Assembly (NCBI RefSeq): GCF_004310665.1 | Contig: NZ_SIXF01000003.1 | Coordinates: 187,087-251,086 of the forward strand | Length of the DNA: 64,000 bases | Direction: 5' to 3' | Origin: Pedobacter kyonggii | Lineage (GTDB): Bacteria > Bacteroidota > Bacteroidia > Sphingobacteriales > Sphingobacteriaceae | Made by a program: the position numbers and the translations under genes | Shown: positions 18,440 through 27,798 of the stretch, in pieces | Position numbering within the stretch: position 1 is the stretch's first letter | Layout of the letters: every line of letters starts with the position of its first letter | Notes under the pieces: generated by a model | Told to the model about the DNA's origin: nothing | The model's database searches: none | What the model saw: only the letters and a program-made list of their open reading frames with translations

Positions 18440-20443
18440 ATGAAATTAAATTACCCTGTAAAAAGTGTGTTTTCGGCATGCCTGGCGTATGCAGCAATTG
18501 GAATCGGGTACACTTCCGAAGTACAGGCACAAACTGCAAAAGTGATCAAAGTTAAAACAGACCACTCCATTGCCAAGGTACAGCCCAATATGTGGGGCGT
18601 TTTTTTTGAAGACATCAACTTTGGTGCTGATGGCGGCATTTATGCCGAACTGATCAAAAACCGCTCATTTGAATTTGCAAAACCGCTGATGGGCTGGACT
18701 TTTCAACCAAAAAAACCACAGGAAGGCGAGATATTGGTGGTGAACCGGAAAGAGGCGAACACCGCCAATCCACGGTATTTACAGGTAAAAAAACAAACTG
18801 ACGATTTTGAACTTGTAAACGAGGGCTTTAAAGGCATGGGCGTAAAAAAAGGCCTGCGTTACGATTTTTCTGTGATGTACCGTCAATCAACCCCGGGGGT
18901 TAAACTTGTACTCCTGTTAAAAGATGCGAACAATAAAGTTATCGGACAGGGAAGTTTAACACCTGATCAGACCGGTAGCGACTGGAAAAAACAGTCGGCA
19001 AGTTTTACCGCTACCGAAACCGATCCAAAAGCAAAATTTGCCATTGGGTTCCAGGGAAAAGGAAATATCGATCTGGATATGATCTCATTATTTCCCAGCG
19101 ACACCTGGAAAAACCGTCCGCAGGGCTTAAGGGCCGATATGGTACAGTTACTTGCTGACATGAAGCCCGGTTTTATCCGTTTCCCTGGTGGCTGCATTAT
19201 AGAAGGCACCGATCTGGCCAACCGTTATCAATGGAAAAAAACCATCGGCCCCATCGAAAACAGACAACTGTTGATGAACCGCTGGAATACGGAATTTGCA
19301 CACCGCCCTGCACCTGATTATTACCAGAGTTTTGGTTTAGGTTTTTTCGAATATTTCCAACTGGCAGAAGATATAGGCTCTGATGCCCTTCCGATATTAA
19401 ATTGCGGCATGGCCTGTCAGTTTAACTCTGCAGAAGTAGCTTCACTTGACGAACTCGATCCTTATGTTCAGGATGCGCTGGACCTGATCGAATTTGCGAA
19501 TGGCGATGTAACTACCAAATGGGGGAAAATGAGGGCAGATCTGGGCCATCCAAAACCTTTCAATTTAAAAATGATGGGTGTTGGAAACGAAAACTGGGGC
19601 CCACAGTACCTGGAAAGGCTAGCGGTTTTCACCAAGGCCATAAAAGCCAAATATCCGGATTTTAAACTGATCTATAGCTCTGGCACCGGTCCTGATGGCG
19701 ATCGGTTTGACTTATTGAATACCACTTTAAGAAGCAATAATGCCGATTTTATCGATGAACACTATTACCGCCCTGCCGATTGGTTTTTGAAAAATGCCGG
19801 GCGTTACGATACCTATCCAAGAAACGGATCGAAGGTTTTTGTTGGCGAATATGCCGTCCATGCAGACAATAGTATAATTGGAAGTAACCGCAACAACTGG
19901 CAAAGTGCCTTAGCTTCGGCTTCGTTGATGACAGGCTTGGAACGCAATGCCGATGTGGTACAGATGGCCTCATATGCGCCGCTTTTTGCCCATATCGATG
20001 CCTGGCAATGGGCACCCGATATGATCTGGGTAGATAACCTGAAATCGTACGGAACACCTGATTATTATGTACAGAAACAGTTTTCTACCAATAAAGGAAC
20101 CGATGTGGTTTCGGTTACACTCGATGAGAAGAACATTATCGGTCAGGACGGACTTTACGCTTCTGCGGTAACCGATCAGACAAAAAAAGAACTGATCATT
20201 AAAATTGCCAACAACTCCGATCAGGCACAAAACATTGATTTCGACCTGGAAGGAAAAATGAAACTAAAGAGTAAGGCCACCAATGAGGAAATAGCCAGCA
20301 GCAACCTAAATCAACTCAACTCTTTCGAAAATCCCGAAGCGGTTAGCCCACAAAAAAGCGCTATTAACCTGAAAGGCAAAAAACTCAACATCACTTTAAA
20401 ACCTTATTCTTTTAACGTTATCAAAATTCCATTTAACCAATAG
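18440..20443 (+). CDS. GH51 alpha-L-arabinofuranosidase
   Basis: Exported glycoside hydrolase family 51 enzyme of 667 residues that releases terminal alpha-L-arabinofuranose from arabinan or arabinoxylan fragments. A signal peptide ends near residue 31 (SEVQAQ). The N-terminal barrel entry is WGVFFEDINFGADGGIYAEL, interrupted by a CBM4_9-like sandwich at ~75-210. The catalytic (beta/alpha)8 barrel carries the acid/base Glu384 in GVGNENWGP and the nucleophile Glu470 in VFVGEYAVH; a C-terminal beta-sandwich closes it. It lies between a putative cell-wall lyase locus and a SusCD locus, which fits pectic or hemicellulosic substrates. Confidence 0.95.
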   Translation: MKLNYPVKSVFSACLAYAAIGIGYTSEVQAQTAKVIKVKTDHSIAKVQPNMWGVFFEDINFGADGGIYAELIKNRSFEFAKPLMGWTFQPKKPQEGEILVVNRKEANTANPRYLQVKKQTDDFELVNEGFKGMGVKKGLRYDFSVMYRQSTPGVKLVLLLKDANNKVIGQGSLTPDQTGSDWKKQSASFTATETDPKAKFAIGFQGKGNIDLDMISLFPSDTWKNRPQGLRADMVQLLADMKPGFIRFPGGCIIEGTDLANRYQWKKTIGPIENRQLLMNRWNTEFAHRPAPDYYQSFGLGFFEYFQLAEDIGSDALPILNCGMACQFNSAEVASLDELDPYVQDALDLIEFANGDVTTKWGKMRADLGHPKPFNLKMMGVGNENWGPQYLERLAVFTKAIKAKYPDFKLIYSSGTGPDGDRFDLLNTTLRSNNADFIDEHYYRPADWFLKNAGRYDTYPRNGSKVFVGEYAVHADNSIIGSNRNNWQSALASASLMTGLERNADVVQMASYAPLFAHIDAWQWAPDMIWVDNLKSYGTPDYYVQKQFSTNKGTDVVSVTLDEKNIIGQDGLYASAVTDQTKKELIIKIANNSDQAQNIDFDLEGKMKLKSKATNEEIASSNLNQLNSFENPEAVSPQKSAINLKGKKLNITLKPYSFNVIKIPFNQ

Positions 20444-20955
20444 ATTTAACGAGATCATGATTCTTCGACAGGATTCGGATTTCTCACTGGTATTGCTGTT
20501 TAAAACCGTTCATATCAGATTATAATTTAGTTAGCAAAGGGATATCCCGGATGAGGATGTCCCTTTATATTAATTGCCCCCTTCTCCTCTAACCAAAGTA
20601 CAATATGTGAAGCCACTAACTGAGCACATATTCATCCCGCAATACTAGACAGGAATAAATTTTCAGAAATAACCGGATCAGGAGAGTATAAGTTAGACCG
20701 CATTGTGTCTTACTACTAACCAACCAACTATAAACCAAATTTTATGAAGTCTTTATACCTAAAGAATCCTAAATCCGTGTGTTTAAATGTCTCTGTGACG
20801 TTTAAATTTTTTCTGGTTCAGGCAGAAACCCATGGGCATTTTGAACTGTACTTTTCAAAATCGCTGTGGCTTCTTCCCAAGATTTTCTGATCGGCCCCAA
20901 CTGTTCCATTAAAGGAACATTCATTTGAATCAATTGCACTTATAACACATTTATT
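20444..20955 (+). other. Long leader before the second SusC, with two overlapping short open frames
   Basis: Besides the terminator at its left end this 512-bp stretch holds two notable open frames on opposite strands. One is a 48-codon frame on the plus strand (20744-20890), preceded by the ACTAACCAACC-type leader often seen before susC genes and starting MKSLYLKN. The other is a 45-codon frame on the minus strand (20802-20939) with a protein-like composition (MEQLGPIRKSWEEATAILKS). Neither was identified. Confidence 0.4.
20536..20575 (+). terminator. Terminator-like hairpin after the GH51 gene
   Basis: A 12-bp stem (20536-20547 with 20555-20566, one G-U, core AAAGGGAT/GTCCCTTT) with a 7-nt loop lies about 90 bp after the stop codon. 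It is followed by an AT-rich but not T-only tract, so termination is likely but not textbook. Confidence 0.65.
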
Positions 20956-23913
20956 ATGCGTTTTGTATTTTTTTTATGCCTTTGCATTTCTTCAGTTTCT
21001 GCAATGGGGATTAATCATTACGGGTGGATCAGGCAGGATACCACGGTAATCCAGAAGAGTTTAGCCCATATTTCCGCTAAAGATTCGCTCCAGAAGAAGG
21101 TAGCTAATATTGGCGGACTAAATAAGAGTGTGGTGAAATCTGCCCGGATATCTTCATTTCCAGGGGTTTCCCTACAACAATATTTAAAAGGACAGGCTGC
21201 CGGGGTAACTGTCCAGGAGCCAAGCGGTGAACCTGGAACAGAGCAACATATTTTTATACACGGTACCGCTGTTCCACTCTTTTCGGCGAAGGATATTTCT
21301 TCATCACAACCTTTGATTGTGTTAGATGGGGTACCATTAATTTCCAAGGATCATCCTTTTGCTTACGATATCCAACAGTATGATTACAACCGCATCGGTC
21401 CCGCTACTAATCTGCTTGCCGGAGTTGATCCAGAGAACATCGAATCAATAGAAGTGATTAAAGACCTGAGCGAGGTAGCCATGTATGGCCCAAGGGCGGC
21501 TAACGGCGTTATTCTTATCCGTTCTAAAAAACCACAGGCGAAGAAAACCATTAGCTTCAACTCCTATATTGGTCTGGCAACACGTGATGGGGTTAATACC
21601 CTTAACGGAGCATCTGAAAGCAATTTCAGAAAACCGTTTTATAGCCAATACGCAACAGAAGAGCAAAAACAGAATACTCCGGCTTATCTGCGCGATTCGC
21701 TGTACAGCATTTATTACGGACCAGCCAACTGGACGGATCTATATTATAAAAATGCCTTAATATATTCGGCAAATGCAAGTCTTGCCGGAGGCTCTGATAA
21801 AACTAATTTTCGGGCATCACTGGGAAATCAAAGGAATAACGGGGTGGCAGACGGAACCGGACTGAGCCGTTATAGCATTGGCTTTGTAATTAGTATGAAA
21901 CCCCTGTCATGGTTAAATATAACTACATCAATTAACGGCAGTCAATTGGTACGCGATAGAAACAGGTACCTGCGCGACCGTTTCGCCGAAGAAAGGTATC
22001 TCCCGAATTTAACCAATCCAATTTCACCGAACAAAGATTTCTATGCCAACTACTTAGGTGAATATGATAAATCATTTGATAAGAACAAAACCAATATTTT
22101 TGATGGTTATACAGAATTTGATTTCAGTTTTGGTAAACTAAATATCACTTCCAGGTTTTCGGCCGACTATAATGAAGGTTATCGGGATATATTTTATCCC
22201 AGTACACTGCTTGAAACGAATAGCTATGTATCCAATTACTTTGGATATAACCAGCGCCTGACAGCAGAAAATATAATAAGCTATTCATTCGACTGGAATA
22301 ACGTTCACAAGCTTGATTTACAGGCAGGCCAGACATTACAGTGGGATACTTACCATTACAACTATGGATACGCTTACAGAGGTTCCAGTGATTACATTAA
22401 GATCAATTTACTTAATGATCCTAAAAATCCGCTTACCGCTTTCTTTTCGTATAACCCCAACACCGGATTTCTTAATACGTTGATGTACAGGTTTTTGGAT
22501 AACATTCAAAACAATCTGATATCCTTCTATGGAAAAGGTACTTATAGTTTTAAAGAAAAATACAGTCTATCAATAATGCTTAGAACAGACGGCTCTTCAG
22601 CAGCCCAGCCCACAAGCCGCTGGTTCTTTTCGCCGGTGGTTTCTGCCGGATGGAACCTGAAGAATGATCTGTCACTTCAGGGTAGCAAAATATCCGAACT
22701 GAAATTACACGCAAGTTATGGCCGTATAGGCAGGGTGCAACTGGACGATCGTTATGCCGCAGGCCCTCAATATACGGTAGATATCGGTTACACCGGTGAG
22801 CCCCGTGTAGGAACCTACTCTGGTGTGGCAACGCTAAACAGGCCTTATAGTTCGGGATGGGTTGGATATAACATTCCATGGGCTTACAGCGAACAGATCA
22901 ACATTGGAGGAAACATTGGTTTTTGGGGCAATAGGTTAATGATTGCTGCCGATGTATACAGTAGATCAGATAAAGATCAGCTGATCGGTGTGCCTGCCTT
23001 TGCAGAATATGGTTATACGCAATCTTACCAGGCTGGAATGAATATCAACAATTCCGGAATTGATGCTACCATCAACGCCAATATATTCCCCAGTTCCAAA
23101 AAACTTCAATGGAATTCATCATTAAATATCAATTATAACAGAAACAGGCTAAAATCATTACCGGGCGGACTTCGTGAACTTGTAGTGGGAAACCGCTTGC
23201 TACAGGTTGGAAAGGCTGTAGATCAATATTGGCTGCTGGATAATGGCGGCATTTACAAAAGTGATGCTGAAGTTCCTGTAAATCCTAAAACGGGCCTGCC
23301 CCTTAATTTTCAAGGGATTCCACTTAAGGCTGGCGATGCCATATGGAACGATCGCAATGGCGATTATACCATTGATGATGCAGACCGTATACTAACAGGC
23401 CATTCTCTTCCATTAGTGTCGGGCGGGTTTAACAATGATTTTAAATATGGTAATTGGACGCTTGGACTGAACCTTTATTATAATCTTGACCGGAATATCA
23501 TCAATCAGGACATGGCAAAAAGATTCGATTTCATCAATCAGGAAAGTGCCAACGATATAAATTCGGTCAAAGAAGTTACATTTTGGGAAAAACGCGGCAA
23601 TTATAACAAATACCCGGTTTACAATCCCTGGAGTAGCGCAGTGCCGTACCGAAGTGATCAGAATCTTTTTCTCGAAAACGCGGCTTTCCTGAAATTACGC
23701 TCAGTATCTGTAGGCTATGATCTGAAAGACTTGCTGAAACGTAAACGCTCGAAAATTGACAGGTTATATGTTTATGCTACGGCCAATAATCTATTCACCC
23801 TTACCCCTTATACAGGGCGCGATCCCGAACTGACAGACTATGCAGGCTACGATACTGGCTACGGACTGCCTATTCCAAGAACTTTTACACTTGGAGTGAA
23901 AATGGAATTATAG
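20956..23913 (+). CDS. SusC/RagA TonB-dependent transporter lacking the N-terminal CarboxypepD_reg domain
   Basis: TonB-dependent outer-membrane porter of 985 residues, first gene of the double PUL. A short signal peptide (residues 1-16, LCISSVSA) is followed by only ~50 residues before the plug (~70-185, SIEVIKDLSEVAMYGPRAAN). The CarboxypepD_reg sandwich found in the other two SusC proteins of the window is missing. The barrel is otherwise complete and ends TLGVKMEL. The upstream stretch contains a separate susC-like leader and start codon, so the present N-terminus may be a rearranged one (inference). It is followed 34 bp later by its SusD partner. Confidence 0.92.
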   Translation: MRFVFFLCLCISSVSAMGINHYGWIRQDTTVIQKSLAHISAKDSLQKKVANIGGLNKSVVKSARISSFPGVSLQQYLKGQAAGVTVQEPSGEPGTEQHIFIHGTAVPLFSAKDISSSQPLIVLDGVPLISKDHPFAYDIQQYDYNRIGPATNLLAGVDPENIESIEVIKDLSEVAMYGPRAANGVILIRSKKPQAKKTISFNSYIGLATRDGVNTLNGASESNFRKPFYSQYATEEQKQNTPAYLRDSLYSIYYGPANWTDLYYKNALIYSANASLAGGSDKTNFRASLGNQRNNGVADGTGLSRYSIGFVISMKPLSWLNITTSINGSQLVRDRNRYLRDRFAEERYLPNLTNPISPNKDFYANYLGEYDKSFDKNKTNIFDGYTEFDFSFGKLNITSRFSADYNEGYRDIFYPSTLLETNSYVSNYFGYNQRLTAENIISYSFDWNNVHKLDLQAGQTLQWDTYHYNYGYAYRGSSDYIKINLLNDPKNPLTAFFSYNPNTGFLNTLMYRFLDNIQNNLISFYGKGTYSFKEKYSLSIMLRTDGSSAAQPTSRWFFSPVVSAGWNLKNDLSLQGSKISELKLHASYGRIGRVQLDDRYAAGPQYTVDIGYTGEPRVGTYSGVATLNRPYSSGWVGYNIPWAYSEQINIGGNIGFWGNRLMIAADVYSRSDKDQLIGVPAFAEYGYTQSYQAGMNINNSGIDATINANIFPSSKKLQWNSSLNINYNRNRLKSLPGGLRELVVGNRLLQVGKAVDQYWLLDNGGIYKSDAEVPVNPKTGLPLNFQGIPLKAGDAIWNDRNGDYTIDDADRILTGHSLPLVSGGFNNDFKYGNWTLGLNLYYNLDRNIINQDMAKRFDFINQESANDINSVKEVTFWEKRGNYNKYPVYNPWSSAVPYRSDQNLFLENAAFLKLRSVSVGYDLKDLLKRKRSKIDRLYVYATANNLFTLTPYTGRDPELTDYAGYDTGYGLPIPRTFTLGVKMEL

Positions 23914-23947
23914 CAATTGGAACTAACAAAGACTTAAAATTAAAGAA

Positions 23948-25516
23948 ATGAAAATTCGCAATTTAATCGTATTGATTGCCGCCTTAACTATATTCGGTGC
24001 CTGTAAAAAGATGCTTGATGTTCAATCGAGCAGATTGGTCGGCGAGGCCAATATGTACAGGACGGTTGAGGATGCCCGTGCAGGCCTGATGGGCGCATAC
24101 GGACTGGCCCGGGCAGCGGTGTGTGACAATGACAGGCACTGGATTTATGGCGATCTTAGGGCTATAAATGGAGCTGGGGGCGACTTTAGGAGTGTTAATC
24201 GCTTGGATATGAAGTCTATAGCTGATAATAACCTTCAGGCGACTTTTCCGGTCGTACAGGCCCTGTCAAACTGGAGAAGATTTTATGCAGTAATCAATGC
24301 TGCCAATATATTTCTTGAAAGGGCACCGGGAATTGTTGAGTCTGATAAACGCTATTTACCGCAGGATCTTAAGCTAGATGTAGCCCATGCAAGATTTCTC
24401 AGGGCTTTCATGTATTTCTACATGGTCAGGATCTGGGGAGATGTGCCTTTCATCATCAGTTCGCATGACGGACAATTTGAAAACAAGCCCAGAGAAAACC
24501 AACAGAAAATACTTGCTTTTGCAGAATCAGAGCTGTTGCTTTCGGCACCAGATTTACCTGTAGCCTACAACAAAAACCAACCTGAGCAGACCCGGACTCC
24601 CTACTATACTATTGAGGAAGAGATGGCTAAAAAGCATACAGTTTATGCTGTTCTGGCGCATGTATATGCCTGGCAGGGTAAATATGCAGAGTCAGCCAAA
24701 TGGGCTAAATGGGTACTGGATAATATGAGCCTTGCAGAGATGGGAAATGAAAGGATGTTCTTTATGAATGTGGATCAGACCCGGCAGATGTTTAGAGGTG
24801 AATTTGGTAATAATCAATATAATATTATTGCCGGATTTAGCCATATGTTCCTAAATGCAGAGAGTGGTACCTCAGGTTTTATGGAGGAGCTTACACTTGC
24901 TGCTCCTTATGTCATCAACAAAAGCTTACCGGCAATATACGTTCCCAAAGATTCGATCCTATCCATATTCAGTCAGGAAAATGATGCACGGTTCGGTATC
25001 GACAAGATTACCTCAACACCAACTTCCGACCGTTATTTTGGTGTTTTTGATAGACCTTTTCCTGTTTTTACCAAAGTATTTATCATCCGTGATAATAATC
25101 CGCCTTTGAATACCATAAATGGTGCCGGCTCTGACGGCTCGATGACCCAATATGCAAGTTCTATTGTTTTTACCAGACCAGAGGAAGTTGCGCTCTTACT
25201 TGCCGAAGCCAGAGCAGTGCTCGGCGATGTTGTCGGTGCAACTGGTCTGTTAAATGCAAGGCGGATCAATCGTGGCCTTCTCGCTTACGATCAGACTAAA
25301 GATGGGAGCCTGATCGATGCGATATTCCTCGAACGGAGAAAAGAACTTATGGGAGAGGGATGGAGATGGTACGACCTGATCAGGTACAAAAAAATCAAAA
25401 ATAACGATCCGGCGTTCAATGCGCTCATTCAAAACGGAGGTATTTATTGGCCCATAGCAAAATCACTGCTTACCCAGAATTCATTATTAACTCAAACGAC
25501 GTATTGGAACAGATAA
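23948..25516 (+). CDS. SusD/RagB family lipoprotein
   Basis: Partner of the preceding SusC, 522 residues. Lipobox Cys19 (FGAC then KKMLDV), the SusD core helix LDVAHARFLRAFMYFYMVRI, and the C-terminal family signature FLERRKELMGEGWRWYDLIR are all present. It captures glycan on the cell surface and closes the SusC barrel. The spacing to the next gene is 3 bp. Confidence 0.95.
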   Translation: MKIRNLIVLIAALTIFGACKKMLDVQSSRLVGEANMYRTVEDARAGLMGAYGLARAAVCDNDRHWIYGDLRAINGAGGDFRSVNRLDMKSIADNNLQATFPVVQALSNWRRFYAVINAANIFLERAPGIVESDKRYLPQDLKLDVAHARFLRAFMYFYMVRIWGDVPFIISSHDGQFENKPRENQQKILAFAESELLLSAPDLPVAYNKNQPEQTRTPYYTIEEEMAKKHTVYAVLAHVYAWQGKYAESAKWAKWVLDNMSLAEMGNERMFFMNVDQTRQMFRGEFGNNQYNIIAGFSHMFLNAESGTSGFMEELTLAAPYVINKSLPAIYVPKDSILSIFSQENDARFGIDKITSTPTSDRYFGVFDRPFPVFTKVFIIRDNNPPLNTINGAGSDGSMTQYASSIVFTRPEEVALLLAEARAVLGDVVGATGLLNARRINRGLLAYDQTKDGSLIDAIFLERRKELMGEGWRWYDLIRYKKIKNNDPAFNALIQNGGIYWPIAKSLLTQNSLLTQTTYWNR

Positions 25517-25519
25517 TTT

Positions 25520-26743
25520 ATGGTTATGAAACGTATACAAATGATATCTAAATACATGAGCGTGCTCCTTCTGGGATCAATGCTTGTTGCTGGCTGTTCA
25601 AAGGATAAAGGTGATTATAATTACATCAACAGTACAGTAGCCTTTCCAGGAACTACATACGATTATTTGAAAAGTAAGAAAGGGATTTTTGATTCGCTCT
25701 TATTTGTAATCGATCGGCTAAAATTAACCGATACGCTGAGGAACAACAATGTAACCTTATTTGCAGTTACCAATCAGAGTTTTCAACAGGTAGTCGATAA
25801 ACTGAATACCACTAGAAAATTACGGGGAAAGGCTCCGGTTTACCTTAAAGATATGGCAGATGAGTCGCTCGATAGTATGATCTGCAGGTATGTAATCAGG
25901 GGAAGTTATACAGCAGATTCGCTGACGCAGACTGATGGGAAAATGCTTAGGGCCGTTAGGTATGCTTACCCCATGAACGGTAAACTGGCAACTGCCAATG
26001 CGAGTGGATACAAGGGTGGTGGGCCGGCGGTAATTAAATACTTCTTTACCAAAAAAAGCAGCTTCGTTAAAGACTGGGTTTTAGCTACTGCTGATGCAAT
26101 TAACATCCGTACCTCCAACGGGATAGTGCACGTACTGGAAACTACCCATCCTTTTGGATTCGGCGAATACACCAAACCTAAGGCCGAACCCTATGATAAA
26201 AGTACATTCAGGCTGGCAGGTTACAATGGACCGTTTATTCTGCCTTCGGTCGTAGGCGAAACCGTTTTAATCGAAGCTGAAGACTATGACCTGGGAGGAG
26301 AAGGTGTTGCCTATCACGATGACTTAACTAAAAACGGGGGCAACTACAGGCCAGCTGAATATGTAGATATTGATGTTGCATTCGGGAGCCTCGGGCAGAT
26401 GTATACCGATGCCGCTGGTACTTATACCGCAAGTTATTCTATAGGATGGACAGTAGCCGGCGAATGGACTGTTTACTCCGTAAATGTACCGGTAGAAGGA
26501 GATTATAAAATTACTTCAAGGCTCGGTAACGGCAATGCTTCAACTCCTTTAAAGTTTCACATAGAATTTGATTACAAAGACGTAACAGGATCCCTGACTT
26601 TTCCAAACAATAAAGGCTGGTGGGTCTGGCAGTTGGTCGAGAGCCCTGTATTTCACCTGAAGGCAGGTAATCATGTTATGAGGTTTTTTCATGAAACCAA
26701 AGATATACAGGTGAACAATTTTGTCATCAAACGGGTCAACTAA
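25520..26743 (+). CDS. Fasciclin-domain lipoprotein fused to a CBM6-like module
   Basis: Lipoprotein of 407 residues, Cys26 (LVAGC). Residues ~45-225 are a fasciclin (FAS1) domain: TLFAVTNQSF matches the FAS1 H1 motif and NGIVHVLETTHPF the H2 region. Residues ~245-407 resemble a carbohydrate-binding module of family 6: IEAEDYD at ~250, AGEWTVYSVNVPVEGDYKI, a GWWVWQLV strand and a closing LKAGNHVMRFF. The fasciclin protein of the second half-locus has no such module. FAS1 domains mediate adhesion or glycan binding; here a surface glycan-binding role is inferred. The start may be the ATG at 25520 or 25526. Confidence 0.85.
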   Translation: MVMKRIQMISKYMSVLLLGSMLVAGCSKDKGDYNYINSTVAFPGTTYDYLKSKKGIFDSLLFVIDRLKLTDTLRNNNVTLFAVTNQSFQQVVDKLNTTRKLRGKAPVYLKDMADESLDSMICRYVIRGSYTADSLTQTDGKMLRAVRYAYPMNGKLATANASGYKGGGPAVIKYFFTKKSSFVKDWVLATADAINIRTSNGIVHVLETTHPFGFGEYTKPKAEPYDKSTFRLAGYNGPFILPSVVGETVLIEAEDYDLGGEGVAYHDDLTKNGGNYRPAEYVDIDVAFGSLGQMYTDAAGTYTASYSIGWTVAGEWTVYSVNVPVEGDYKITSRLGNGNASTPLKFHIEFDYKDVTGSLTFPNNKGWWVWQLVESPVFHLKAGNHVMRFFHETKDIQVNNFVIKRVN

Positions 26744-26754
26744 ACTATACTGAT

Positions 26755-27798
26755 ATGAAATTTAGAACAATATGTATATATCTTGCTTTTGCAGCGGTTA
26801 TAATAAGTACAGCAACGGGTTGTAAAAAATGGCTGGATATCCCTGCTGATGTAGATTATTTCAGCGAAAAAGTAGATTATACTACGAAAACTTTTTCGCC
26901 GGTACTGGGGCGTACAACCGTTATAACCAATATTTTTAACTACGACAATTCAAGTTTACCCTTAACTTTTCAGCTGCTGAACGTTAGAAAAGCAGATGGT
27001 ACCCCTGCTGATAACCTCACAAAGGTACAACCGGTCTGGGTATGGTCTACCGCTTATGATGGCAAAGAAACGAGTCTGCAGCAAATTCTCGATAAAAGAA
27101 AAAAAGAGGATCACCCCTTATGGGAACTGAGAAAATCGGGTGATCTGATTCTCTGGCAGAGTGCAACAAATGCATCGGTACCTGCGTATCAGGGTTCTAC
27201 AAACCCTGGAGGCTATCTTTTCGATGTCAAAGTTTCCAATTCCGGAGGAGAGAAAACCATTAAAGATCTGTTGCTTAATCCACTTAGGGAAATGCCCTAT
27301 GAGCCTACCAATATGGACGTGATTTCAAGTCTGCCGAAAGATTCCATACTACCTTCTGAATTAAGTGGGATGATCGGCCAAAATACCAGAAAAGCACTTT
27401 CTAACGAAAATAAAGATGTTTACATCTATTTTAAAAGAACGGGCAACGGAAATTCATTAACCTTTAAGTTTCTGGACAAAAATAAAAACCCGATGAATGT
27501 AAATGATTTTAAGGGTACCAAATGGGCCGAACTGATACATGGCTTTAATATGCAAAAAACGGGTGACTATGTCCGGTATGATGTGGCTTACCCGATTCCT
27601 CTGGTTAAACTTCCAACAAAATATACCAATGGCGATGGTTCCAGGGCCATGGTAGAGTTTAGTTACAGCAGGATCGGTTTTAATGGGATAAGGGAAACCG
27701 GAAAGCTGAAATTTAATTTCAGCATCTTCCGCGAGGGGGATTGGGAAATAGATTTTCATTTCCGTAATGACACACCCAGGTTTCAGGACGAATATTAA
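26755..27798 (+). CDS. DUF5007-like lipoprotein
   Basis: Lipoprotein of 347 residues, Cys23 (TATGC then KKWLDIP). It is beta-rich with a pre-C-terminal RIGFNGIRETGKLKFNF stretch. It has the size and position of DUF5007 proteins, which follow fasciclin lipoproteins in Bacteroidota PULs. I recognise no enzyme motif. Its stop codon overlaps the next gene's first ATG by one base, so the two halves of the locus are translationally linked. The assignment rests on context as much as on sequence. Confidence 0.65.
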   Translation: MKFRTICIYLAFAAVIISTATGCKKWLDIPADVDYFSEKVDYTTKTFSPVLGRTTVITNIFNYDNSSLPLTFQLLNVRKADGTPADNLTKVQPVWVWSTAYDGKETSLQQILDKRKKEDHPLWELRKSGDLILWQSATNASVPAYQGSTNPGGYLFDVKVSNSGGEKTIKDLLLNPLREMPYEPTNMDVISSLPKDSILPSELSGMIGQNTRKALSNENKDVYIYFKRTGNGNSLTFKFLDKNKNPMNVNDFKGTKWAELIHGFNMQKTGDYVRYDVAYPIPLVKLPTKYTNGDGSRAMVEFSYSRIGFNGIRETGKLKFNFSIFREGDWEIDFHFRNDTPRFQDEY

